From NCBI GenBank assembly GCA_964618975.1, contig CAZUDI010000017.1, forward strand, positions 1 to 64,000: a stretch of 64,000 nt of DNA. Reading direction: 5' to 3'. This document shows, in pieces, positions 16,070 through 24,124 of the stretch (its first letter is position 1; every line of letters starts with the position of its first letter). The notes under the pieces are model-generated. The model had not been told where the DNA came from. It was given only the letters and a program-made list of their open reading frames with translations, and ran no database searches. The position numbers were made by a program, and so were the translations under genes. Source of the DNA: CAZUDI01 sp964618975. Lineage in GTDB: Bacteria; Desulfobacterota; Desulfomonilia; UBA1062.

Positions 16070-19000
16070 CGGGCAAGCGCGTTCCCTGGTACAAGGGCTT
16101 GGCCGCCAATCTGACCAGCACCACCATCTTCCTGGTTATGGTCTCCCTCATCATCGTCGGGCTCATCCTCATCCAGGTCGCCTTCCGGACCCAGCGCGTC
16201 AACACCCTCCTCATCCAGGAACAGCGCGCCTCATGGATCGCGCAGGTCATCTCCGCCTTTGTCCTGCGCGTGATCGAAGACCTGGAACTCCTGGATCTCC
16301 CTTCCTCCACCTCACCACACAACCTCGCCGACATGCGACCGGCCCTCGGGAATCTCCTGCTCAAACGCACCGCCACCTTCACCCAGCTGTGGCTCGTGGA
16401 CCAGGAAGGCCGCGAGGTCATCCACCTCTCCCAATTCCACACCTATCTCGTCGCCGAGCTCGCCTTCCAGGTTGAGAGCGAGGCCTTCATTGCCGCCACC
16501 GGCGGGAGGACCTATGTCAGCCCGGTGTATATCTCACCCGACAGCGGCCTGCTTTCGGTGCGGGTGGGGCTGCCCTTCCGGGACTGGCCCGGCAACATCC
16601 TGGGCGTGATCATCGCCGAGGCCAATGTCTCGCGCCTGTGGGCCGAGATCGCTGCGATGGAGATCGGCCGCAGCGGCTATGCCTACCTGGTGGACGGCCA
16701 GGGCCGCTTTCTGGCCTACCAGGTCCCCTCCGAGCTGCTGGTGCGCTACGGCGAGAACCTGCGCGAGCTCCCCCCGGTGAGGGCCTTCCTCGGCGGACGC
16801 CTGCCCCTGTCGTCCGAGTACCACGGCCTCAACGGCCAGCCCGTCCTCGGCGCCGCCGCCCCCATCCCGGGGACGACCTGGGCGGTAGTGGCGGAGCTGC
16901 CCTCACAGGAGGCCTACGCGACCGTCAGGCAGATGCAGGGCTATCTCTTCCTCCTCATGCTCAGCGGGGTGGCGATCACGGGGAGTGTGAGCCTCCTGTT
17001 GCTGCACCGCCTTGTGCGGCCCATCCGGGAGCTGACCGAGGGCGCTGCGGCCATCGCCGGGGGTGACCTGCGCTACCAGGTGGAGGTGCACACGGACGAC
17101 GAGATCGGGGAACTGGCGCGCTCCTTCAACGAGATGTCCCACCAGGTCGGCACGCTCTATGAGGAACTGCTCCACCGGGAGGAGCGCTACCGTACCCTGG
17201 TGGAAAACCTCAACGACGTCATCTTCGCGGTGGACACCCGGGGGATCCTCACCTATATCAGCCCCACCATCGAACGCTTCTCCGCCCGCCGCGCCTCCGA
17301 ACTCACCGGTCTGTCCTTCGGGACGTATCTCCACCCGGACGATCTGCCGGCCCTCGAGGCCACCTTTGCGCAGGCCCTTGCGGGTCAGCCCGCCGCGGCG
17401 GAGTTTCGCATCTTCCCCGACCAGGGCAGCGTGCTGCATGTGCACGTCTCCTGCCGGCCCCTCCTGGAGGGGGAGCAGGTCCGGGGCATCACCGGGGTCA
17501 TCACCGACGTCACCCGCCAGCGCGAGGCCCTTGAGGCCCTCGCGGAAAGCGAGGAGCGCTTCCGCATGATCTTCAACTCCCTGAACGATGCCCTCTTCCT
17601 GCACGATCCCGAGACGGGGGCCATCCTGGATGTGAACGCGAAGATGTGCGAGATGTTCGGATACACGCGGGAGGAGGCGATGGCCCTGACCCTGGAGGAT
17701 CTGGGTGTGGGCGAGCCCCCCTATTCCCGGGATGAGGCCATGGGGTGGATCATGCGGGCCCGGCAGGACGGCCCCCAGCTCTTCGAGTGGATCACCCGCC
17801 GCAGGGACGGGGCCCCCTTCTGGATCGAGGTCAACATGCGTTCGGCCTCCATCGGGGGAAAGGAGAGCATCCTCGTGGTGGTCCGCGACGTCACCGAGCG
17901 CAAGGAGGCCGAGAGGGCCCTGAGCGAAAGCGAGGAAAAATACCGCACCATCCTCACCCGCATCGAGGATGGCTATTTCGAGGTCGACACCCAGGGCGCC
18001 CTCACCTTCTGCAATCCCTCGCTGGGGCGCATCCTCGCCAATGAGGGCCGGTCCATGATGGGACAGCGTCTCCAGGATTTCATGGACCCCTCCACGGCCG
18101 TCAGGTTCAGCGAAGATCTCGGGCACATCTCCCGCACCGGGCTCATCACCAAGCTCTACGACTGGGTCTTCCTGACGCCTGCGGGGGAGAGGGTCTTTGC
18201 GGAGGCCTCGGTCTCTCCCCTGGAGGACCCGCCGGGATTCCGCGGCATCGTCCGGGACGTGACCCAGCGCAAGCGCCTGGAAACCCAGCTCCTCCACGCC
18301 CAGACCATGGAGGCCATCGGCACCCTGGCCGGCGGTATCGCCCACGACTTCAACAACCTGCTCATGGGCATCCAGGGATACACCTCCCTGATACTCCTGG
18401 ATGCCGACGCCGCACACCCCCATCACGAGAAACTCATGAGTATCGAGGAACTGGTCAAGAGCGGGGCCGGTCTCACCAAACAGCTGCTCGGCTTTGCCCG
18501 GGGGGGGCAGTACGAGGTGCGCCCCACCGACCTCAACGCCTTGATCGAGAAGTCCATCGCCGTCTTCGGGCGCACCAAGAAGGACGTGATCATCCATACG
18601 CATTTCGAGGCGACCCTCTGGACGGTGGAGGTCGACCAGAACCAGATGGAACAGGTCATCCTGAACCTCTTCGTGAATGCCTGGCACGCCATGCCCGGAG
18701 GCGGCGAGCTTTCCATCGAAACCCTGAACGTCACCCTGGATGAACACTACACCAGACCCCATCACATCGACCCCGGGCCCTTTGTGAAGTTTGCCGTCAC
18801 CGATACCGGGGTCGGGATGGACGCCAGGACCAGGGAACGCATCTTCGAGCCCTTCTTTACCACCCGGGAAAAGGGCCGCGGCACCGGACTCGGGCTGGCC
18901 TCCGTCTACGGCACCATCAAGGCCCACGGCGGCCTCGTCAATGTCTACAGCGAGGAGGGCCACGGCAGCACCTTCACCATCTACCTGCCCGCCTCCTCCA

Positions 19001-19434
19001 AGGCGATCACCCGGGAGCGACACCCGGAGCAGGCCCTGATCCGGGGCGAGGAGACCATCCTCCTGGTGGACGACGAGGAAACCATCCTCACGGTGAACCG
19101 GGAGGCGCTCCAGTCCCTGGGGTACAAGGTCTATTCCGCCCTCGGCGGCCAGGAGGCCCTCGAAATCTACAGGCTTCGCCGGGGTGAAATCGATCTGGTG
19201 ATCCTCGATATGATCATGCCCGGCATGAGCGGCGCTCAGACCTTCACGGCCCTGAAGGGGCTCGACCCCAAGGTTAGGGTGCTCCTCGCGAGCGGCTACA
19301 GCCTCACGGACGAGGCGCGCCAGATCATGGCCCAGGGCTGCCGGGGCTATATCCAGAAGCCCTTCTCCATGACCGAGCTCTCACGCAAAATCCGGGAGGC
19401 CCTCGAGGACCCCTCCCTCGAAGGCCTCCCTTGA
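16066..19434 (+). CDS. Hybrid sensor histidine kinase (periplasmic sensor, HAMP, three PAS, HK, receiver)
   Basis: A 1122-residue membrane kinase. TM1 is near residues 19-40 (IFLVMVSLIIVGLILIQVAF). A periplasmic Cache-like domain of about 260 residues follows, with LSVRVGLPFRDWPGNILGVI. TM2 is near 290-315, then HAMP. Three PAS domains start at ERYRTLVENLNDVIF, ERFRMIFNSLNDALF and EKYRTILTRIEDGYF. The phospho-His is in GGIAHDFNNLL, the N box is NLFVNAWHAM, and the G boxes are DTGVGMD and GTGLGLA. The C-terminal receiver has VDDEE, phospho-Asp in LVILDMIMPGMSG and Lys in YIQKPF. It overlaps the preceding binding-protein gene. No separate response regulator is adjacent. A longer reading from 15934 would overlap that gene by 136 bases and is rejected. 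Confidence 0.94.
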   Translation: MTGKRVPWYKGLAANLTSTTIFLVMVSLIIVGLILIQVAFRTQRVNTLLIQEQRASWIAQVISAFVLRVIEDLELLDLPSSTSPHNLADMRPALGNLLLKRTATFTQLWLVDQEGREVIHLSQFHTYLVAELAFQVESEAFIAATGGRTYVSPVYISPDSGLLSVRVGLPFRDWPGNILGVIIAEANVSRLWAEIAAMEIGRSGYAYLVDGQGRFLAYQVPSELLVRYGENLRELPPVRAFLGGRLPLSSEYHGLNGQPVLGAAAPIPGTTWAVVAELPSQEAYATVRQMQGYLFLLMLSGVAITGSVSLLLLHRLVRPIRELTEGAAAIAGGDLRYQVEVHTDDEIGELARSFNEMSHQVGTLYEELLHREERYRTLVENLNDVIFAVDTRGILTYISPTIERFSARRASELTGLSFGTYLHPDDLPALEATFAQALAGQPAAAEFRIFPDQGSVLHVHVSCRPLLEGEQVRGITGVITDVTRQREALEALAESEERFRMIFNSLNDALFLHDPETGAILDVNAKMCEMFGYTREEAMALTLEDLGVGEPPYSRDEAMGWIMRARQDGPQLFEWITRRRDGAPFWIEVNMRSASIGGKESILVVVRDVTERKEAERALSESEEKYRTILTRIEDGYFEVDTQGALTFCNPSLGRILANEGRSMMGQRLQDFMDPSTAVRFSEDLGHISRTGLITKLYDWVFLTPAGERVFAEASVSPLEDPPGFRGIVRDVTQRKRLETQLLHAQTMEAIGTLAGGIAHDFNNLLMGIQGYTSLILLDADAAHPHHEKLMSIEELVKSGAGLTKQLLGFARGGQYEVRPTDLNALIEKSIAVFGRTKKDVIIHTHFEATLWTVEVDQNQMEQVILNLFVNAWHAMPGGGELSIETLNVTLDEHYTRPHHIDPGPFVKFAVTDTGVGMDARTRERIFEPFFTTREKGRGTGLGLASVYGTIKAHGGLVNVYSEEGHGSTFTIYLPASSKAITRERHPEQALIRGEETILLVDDEETILTVNREALQSLGYKVYSALGGQEALEIYRLRRGEIDLVILDMIMPGMSGAQTFTALKGLDPKVRVLLASGYSLTDEARQIMAQGCRGYIQKPFSMTELSRKIREALEDPSLEGLP

Positions 19435-19487
19435 ATCGCCCGCGGTTGCGCCGTATACTGTGAGCATCTTCTCTCCAGGGGGGTGAT

Positions 19488-20318
19488 ATGGGCTTTAAAA
19501 GGGTGTCCCTCGGGCGCACCGGGCTTTGCGTGGGCCGGCTCGGACTGGGATCGAGCTACGGCACGACCGCCGCCATGGTGGAAGAGGCCTTTGAGCACGG
19601 GGTCAACTACTTCTACTGGGGCGCCCTGCGCACCCGCAAGATGGGGCAGGGGCTTAGGCACCTCGCCCGGACCCACCGCGACGACATGGTGATCGTGGTC
19701 CAGTGCAACACCCCCCTGGCCGGACAGCTGCCGGGCGTGGTGCTAAGAAGCCTCCGGGAACTCGCCCTGGACCGTTTCGACGTGCTGCTGCTCGGCTGGC
19801 GCAATCACCGACCTTCCCAGCGCCTGCTGGAGATGGCCTTCGAGCTCAGAGAGCGGGGGTATTTCCGCTTCCTGGCGGTCTCGGCCCACCACCGGGAAAT
19901 TTTCCCGGTCTTTGCGCGCGAGGGGCTCTTCGACATCATGCATGTACGCTACAACGCGGCCCACCGAGGCGCCGAGCGGGAGGTCTTCCCCTTTCTGATG
20001 ACGGCAGGCGGCCCCGGGGTGGTGTCCTTCACCAACACCCGCTGGGGCGGGCTTATCAACCCCCGCAGCATGCCGCCCGGGGAGACGGCACCCTCGGCGG
20101 TCGACTGCTACCGCTTCGTGCTCTCGCACCCCGGGGTGCACGTGGCCGTGTGCGGACCCAACAGCCCCGCCCAGCTGCGGGAGGACCTCGCGACGCTGAC
20201 GCTCGGCCCCCTGGATGAGGACGGGCTCGAGCGCCTGCGCCGTATCGGCGACCATGTGCATGCCACGGTCCCCGGATTTCTCGACAACCTGCGCGGGGCC
20301 ATGAGCATCCGGCTCTAG
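19488..20318 (+). CDS. Aldo/keto-reductase-fold protein lacking the catalytic tetrad
   Basis: A 276-residue protein with the AKR layout: FKRVSLGRTGLCVGRLGLGSSYG at the start, alternating strands and helices, a late FTNTRWGGLINP and VAVCGPNSPAQLREDLA. The four catalytic positions appear changed. The NFFDTA region reads NYFYWG, so Asp is lost. The YG of the next helix is missing. The Lys strand reads VIVVQCN, and the His strand reads FDVLLLGW. It may bind a nucleotide without reducing, or act as a scaffold. It follows the hybrid kinase by 53 bases on the same strand. AGGGGGGTGAT precedes the ATG. Confidence 0.72.
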   Translation: MGFKRVSLGRTGLCVGRLGLGSSYGTTAAMVEEAFEHGVNYFYWGALRTRKMGQGLRHLARTHRDDMVIVVQCNTPLAGQLPGVVLRSLRELALDRFDVLLLGWRNHRPSQRLLEMAFELRERGYFRFLAVSAHHREIFPVFAREGLFDIMHVRYNAAHRGAEREVFPFLMTAGGPGVVSFTNTRWGGLINPRSMPPGETAPSAVDCYRFVLSHPGVHVAVCGPNSPAQLREDLATLTLGPLDEDGLERLRRIGDHVHATVPGFLDNLRGAMSIRL

Positions 20319-20501
20319 CCGCGTACGGGAAGCCGAGGCCGGGAGAGTTGTCCTCCCCCCGTTACCCCCGATGCCGCCCCTGAATGAGGCCGCCAGCAAA
20401 TGACGTTCCTGAAGGACAGCCGTCTGAGAAAAGGCCGCCCGTGAAGGACGTCAGGGAGCATTTCTGATCATCATTATCCAGGAACGGATCAGCTACCACC
20501 T

Positions 20502-22682
20502 TTACGTGCGCCCCAGGAAGCGCCCGTACTCGTACATCTTGGCACAGGCATTCACGGCCCGCTCGGGCGAGGGGTAGAACACGCTCTTCCAGGAGCAGTC
20601 TGCTACGGGATAGACCATGCGGTTCGTCTCGTCCGTGAGCAGGCACACCCCGTAGACCGGCTTGTTGTAGCGCTCCATCAGCTCGGCGATAAGCCGGATG
20701 TATTCCTCCTCGAAGTCCACCAGGTACCGCCTGACATTTTTGAGGAGCTCCGGCGAATAGGTGGGGTCGGACCTTTCCACCGCGTCCGCCATGCGGCCCA
20801 GGAAGATGCGGCGTCCCAATACCCCCAGGTTGATGACCGCATCGCAGCCGTCCCACTGCATGAGCTCCTCGAGCGAGCGGGTCATGAGGGTGTTGTCGGG
20901 CTCGCCCACGATGTCGATCGGGTTGGCGCGGCTCCAGTAGGGGGGCAGGATCTCGTCCAGTCGGGCCACGATCGGGGGCGGAAGCTCGGGCACAGCGAGC
21001 CCGTACCGGGCACACAGATCGGCGGTGATCACGCCCCAGCCGCCGCCCAGGGTCATGATCCCCACACGGTTACCCCGGGGCAGGGGCAGGGAGGAAAAGG
21101 CCGCGGCGAGGTCGAGCAGGTCCATGGGGTGCTCCACCTTGACGATGCCGGCCTGTTTGCACAGGGCGTCGAAGACCTTGGCATTGGACGAGAGGGCCCC
21201 GGTATGGCTGGCAGCGGCACGCCCCCCCACCTCGCTCTGCCCGCCCTTGAGCAGCACGATGGGTTTCTTGCGGCCCAGGCGGCGGGCCGAGGTGAAGAAA
21301 CGCGGGCCGTTCTTGACACTCTCCACGTAGAGCATGACGATGCGCGTGGTCTCGTCACGGGCGAAGCCCTCCAGAAAGTCCTCCACGGTGACCATGGCCT
21401 CGTTGCCCGAGCCACAGAATCCGCGGATGCCGATGCCCTGCGCCTCGGCAAAGGCCAAAAGCTGCACCCCCATGTTGCCGGACTGCGCCACCACTGCGGT
21501 GGATCCCGGCGCGGGTGCCACCGGTGATCCCGTACAGAAGAAGCGGATATGGGGATTACAGATGCCCATGGTGTTGGGCCCCAGCACAAGGATCCCCGCC
21601 GCGCGCGCCTTTTCCACGAGCTCCCGCTCGAGGGCCTGACCCTTCGCCCCGGTCTCGGCGAAACCCGAGGTGATCAGCAGCATGTTGCGGATGCCCTTCT
21701 GCTGGAACTGGGGAATGAGGTCCATGACGGATGATGCCGGCACGGTGACGATGCCCAGATCCACCCGGCCCGGGACCTCGGTGACACTGCGGTAGACCTG
21801 CCGGCCGGCGATGGGCTCCCCCTTGGCGTTCACCAGATAGATCTCGCCCTCATAGCCGCCGCTGATCGTGTGGGTGAGCAGCATGTGCCCCCACTTGCCG
21901 ATGCGCGGCGAGGCCCCGATGAAGGCGATCGAACGCGGGTGATACAGGGCGTAGATGTCCTCGGGATCGACCGGGGGCGGGAAGGTCGCCGGCCCTCCGG
22001 CCGGGGCGGTAATCACCAGCGCGTCCACCGCGCAAACCGTGCCGTCCGGGCTCACGATCAGCGGATTGATGTCGATCTCGGCGATCTCCGGGTGTTCCGT
22101 GGCGATACGTGACAGGGCCCGAAGCGTTCTCACCAGGGTCTCCCTCTCCGCCGGGGCCTCGCCCCGGAAGGCGCCCAGAAGGGCCTGGGCCCTGATCTCG
22201 CAGAGCATCGCCTGGGCGTCCTCCTCGCCCAGAGGCGCCAGGCGCAGCGTCATGTCGGCCAGGGCCTCGGTGAAGATCCCCCCCAGTCCGAACATGATCA
22301 CCGGCCCGAACTGCTCGTCGCGGAAGAGACCGGCCACGAGTTCCCGCCGGCCTTTAAGCTGCGGCTGCACGAGAATCCCTTCCACCCCCGAGGAGCTCTG
22401 CCCCAGGATGGCCTCAGCGGCTCCAAGCACGGCGGCTTCGTCCGCCAGGTTGAGGTGCACGAGCCCCTGTTCGGTTTTATGCGCCAGACGCGCCCCGTGT
22501 CCCTTCAGGACCACGGGCAGGCCCGTCTCCCGGGCCGCGCCCAGGGCTTCCTCGGCCGAGAGGACCACCCTCTCGGGTACGACCGGTATGCCGTATGCCT
22601 GCAGCAGCTGCTTGGCGTCGCGTTCACTCAGCGCCACCCCCGGGGTGATACGGGAGCGGGAATGCTCATCGACACGTTCCAT
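20502..22682 (-). CDS. NDP-forming acyl-CoA synthetase (fused beta-alpha form)
   Basis: A 726-residue cytoplasmic enzyme that converts an acyl-CoA, ADP and phosphate into the acid, ATP and CoA, or the reverse. The N-terminal half (about 1-230) is the ATP-grasp beta domain: AKQLLQAYGIPVVPE, VVLKGHGARLAHKTEQG, and EIDINPLIV. From about 245 (YALYHPRSIAFIGASP) comes the CoA-binding alpha domain. The phospho-His is in GGRAAASHTGALS. Beta-before-alpha order is one of the known arrangements. It could support energy conservation from acetate, aryl-acetyl or branched acyl-CoA; the phenylacetate-CoA ligase at 27.6 kb makes aryl acids plausible. Confidence 0.91.
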   Translation of the reverse strand: MERVDEHSRSRITPGVALSERDAKQLLQAYGIPVVPERVVLSAEEALGAARETGLPVVLKGHGARLAHKTEQGLVHLNLADEAAVLGAAEAILGQSSSGVEGILVQPQLKGRRELVAGLFRDEQFGPVIMFGLGGIFTEALADMTLRLAPLGEEDAQAMLCEIRAQALLGAFRGEAPAERETLVRTLRALSRIATEHPEIAEIDINPLIVSPDGTVCAVDALVITAPAGGPATFPPPVDPEDIYALYHPRSIAFIGASPRIGKWGHMLLTHTISGGYEGEIYLVNAKGEPIAGRQVYRSVTEVPGRVDLGIVTVPASSVMDLIPQFQQKGIRNMLLITSGFAETGAKGQALERELVEKARAAGILVLGPNTMGICNPHIRFFCTGSPVAPAPGSTAVVAQSGNMGVQLLAFAEAQGIGIRGFCGSGNEAMVTVEDFLEGFARDETTRIVMLYVESVKNGPRFFTSARRLGRKKPIVLLKGGQSEVGGRAAASHTGALSSNAKVFDALCKQAGIVKVEHPMDLLDLAAAFSSLPLPRGNRVGIMTLGGGWGVITADLCARYGLAVPELPPPIVARLDEILPPYWSRANPIDIVGEPDNTLMTRSLEELMQWDGCDAVINLGVLGRRIFLGRMADAVERSDPTYSPELLKNVRRYLVDFEEEYIRLIAELMERYNKPVYGVCLLTDETNRMVYPVADCSWKSVFYPSPERAVNACAKMYEYGRFLGRT

Positions 22683-22770
22683 GCGGGCCTCCTTTATTTT
22701 CAGTCAAGCAATGCCCGAGCTCTTCCCGCCTGCTCCCAGGAGGGCCCGGCCTAGATTACACAGTGATCAT

Positions 22771-22799
22771 ATTGTTATCTATCTATATAAAAATGTCAA
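22771..22799 (-). promoter_or_regulatory. Promoter of the acyl-CoA synthetase gene
   Basis: Minus strand: perfect TTGACA (22794-22799), then a TAACAAT -10 region (22771-22777) at 16-17 bases, within a very AT-rich stretch. A start site would be about 80 bases upstream of the ATG at 22682. Confidence 0.65.
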
Positions 22800-22961
22800 T
22801 TATTTGCACCATGCCACATATGTGAACGCTTGCGGACAAGGGGGTTCGACCTCCGAGACCCTTGCGTGAACGGGCGGCCTTCCGGGGCGATCATCCCCTG
22901 CGGCGGAGGATGTGAAAGATCGCCTGTTCTCAACGGGATGCCGGGCAGCAGAACCCGGCAT

Positions 22962-23030
22962 AGGGTTGAAATTCAAGGCAAGCCCTGTCTCCCCTTGTCG
23001 CCGCAAGCGATAGGGGGAATCAAGGGGATA
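22962..23030 (+). repeat. Dispersed palindromic repeat, copy 4
   Basis: GGGTTGAAATTC, AAGGCAAGCCCTG, then TCGCCGCAAGCGATAGGG, GGAATCAAGGGG. The third palindrome has shifted to TCGCCGCAAGCGA. Part of a second element may follow at 23024-23050 (GGGGATACATCCCCGGGCAG). Confidence 0.7.
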
Positions 23031-23111
23031 CATCCCCGGGCAGGCCATCGCAAGAGCGGGTGCCCTCCAACATACACGACACCGGCAGGCCCTTTGTGGT
23101 AATATCACGGC

Positions 23112-23672
23112 ATGCTGACAGAAAAGATCCTGGGACTCGGCCGGGAGTTGAGAAGGCACCACATCCCCGTGTCGTATTCGCAGATCGAGGCGGCCCTGCA
23201 GGCGGTGAGCTGCGTGGGTCTGGAACGCGAGAACCTCTTCCAGGCCCTGGCCTGCACCCTCATAACGGACCGCACCGACATGCACCTCTTCAGGATGCTC
23301 TTTCCCCTGTATTTTCCTCCCCGCGCTCCCGACAGGCCTCCCCGGGAAGAATCCGGGACCAGCCTCGAACCCGAGGAATCCGGGGACGGATCTGAACGGG
23401 TGGAGCACACCGAATCATCTGGCCTTCTCTTCGAACAGTCGACCTCCCCCGTGCTCCGGGGCCCCCCCCACCTGCTCCTCATCCGGGCCATCAAGGAGGG
23501 TGATTATGACCTGCTCCTCTCCCTGGCCCACCAGGGGGTGAAAGGTCTCGGCATGCTCACCGCCCACGACAGGGAGCGCCTGACCCCCCTGGTGAAGATG
23601 GCCAAGGATTCCATCGGATGGGATCAGGCCATGCAGGCGCTCTTCTGGAAGCATTTCGGCAGGTGGGACTAG
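23112..23672 (+). CDS. Protein resembling the N-terminal region of CoxE-type VWA proteins
   Basis: A 186-residue protein. The first 70 residues (LGRELRRHHIPVSYSQIEAALQAV, then LERENLFQALACTLITDRTDMHLFRMLFPLYF) match in pattern the helical N-terminal region of CoxE-like VWA proteins, which work with MoxR-type ATPases. A Pro/Glu/Ser-rich linker follows, then a helical end (LLIRAIKEGDYDLLLSLAHQG). The metal-binding VWA domain expected next is absent, and the frame stops 14 bases before the convergent gene. It could be a stand-alone variant or a 3' truncation. No MoxR ATPase is adjacent. Confidence 0.5.
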   Translation: MLTEKILGLGRELRRHHIPVSYSQIEAALQAVSCVGLERENLFQALACTLITDRTDMHLFRMLFPLYFPPRAPDRPPREESGTSLEPEESGDGSERVEHTESSGLLFEQSTSPVLRGPPHLLLIRAIKEGDYDLLLSLAHQGVKGLGMLTAHDRERLTPLVKMAKDSIGWDQAMQALFWKHFGRWD

Positions 23673-23686
23673 GGCCGGGGGCAGCC

Positions 23687-23992
23687 TTACCAGGCCGCAT
23701 CGACGGGAAAGACGTTCACGAACCACGTACTGCTCCGGGGCGCCTCCATCAGAGGAGCCACCCGCTCGCGCCAGGCGAGGTAGTGGGCGGTTTCCTTGTG
23801 GAGCGCCGCGTCGTGGGCCGTGCGATAGACCTCGACAAGCACAAACCGGGCAGGATCATCCTGCTGCCGCAGGATATCGAACCGGGCGACGCCCGGCTCC
23901 TGCAGGCTGTTCTTGGCATTCGCGAGGGTCGCCTCCACAAAGGCCTCCGCCATTGTGGGTTTCACCTGCACCGTCACATGGACGATATGCAT
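23687..23992 (-). CDS. Antibiotic-biosynthesis-monooxygenase-fold (ABM) protein
   Basis: A 101-residue dimeric alpha-beta barrel protein. MHIVHVTVQVKPTMAEAFVEATLANAKNSLQEPGVARFDILRQ, VLVEVYRTAHDAALHKETAHYLAWRERV is the standard ABM pattern seen in LsrG-like and quinol-monooxygenase-like proteins. Such proteins oxidise quinols or isomerise small phosphorylated molecules without cofactors; the substrate cannot be told here. ATG at 23992 follows GGAAGGAGACCC. The extension to 24055 is not supported. Confidence 0.8.
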   Translation of the reverse strand: MHIVHVTVQVKPTMAEAFVEATLANAKNSLQEPGVARFDILRQQDDPARFVLVEVYRTAHDAALHKETAHYLAWRERVAPLMEAPRSSTWFVNVFPVDAAW

Positions 23993-24062
23993 CGGGTCTC
24001 CTTCCTGGCCCCTTTTAACCCCGTGAGAAGGAACGCCCCTCGCGGAGGAGGCCATCGTGGGA

Positions 24063-24120
24063 TCAATAGGGATGCACCCCAGGGACAGAGCCCTTCCTCG
24101 CCGCCGCAGGTGGCGGGGCG
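24063..24120 (+). repeat. Dispersed palindromic repeat, copy 5
   Basis: ATAGGGATGCACCCC, AGGGACAGAGCCC, then CGCCGCCGCAGGTGGCGGGGCGG. First and third palindromes clear. It ends a few bases from the stop codon of the C45 lipoprotein gene. Confidence 0.65.
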
Positions 24121-24124
24121 GTCC

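Larger units (their letters stand above)
22683..23111. other. Intergenic, 429 bp, between divergent genes
   Basis: Contains the acyl-CoA synthetase promoter, an 8-bp hairpin (ATGCCGGG with CCCGGCAT, 22938-22961) and a repeat copy immediately after it. The reverse open frame here (22800-23408) consists largely of repeat sequence and is not called. Confidence 0.5.

Noticed and set aside
16903..19023. A 706-codon open frame antisense to the hybrid kinase
   Set aside because: GC-rich third positions of the real gene open the antisense frame. It has no family resemblance and no ribosome site. The same holds for 37970-39283, 40322-41566, 41520-43328, 30117-31442 and 48708-50204.
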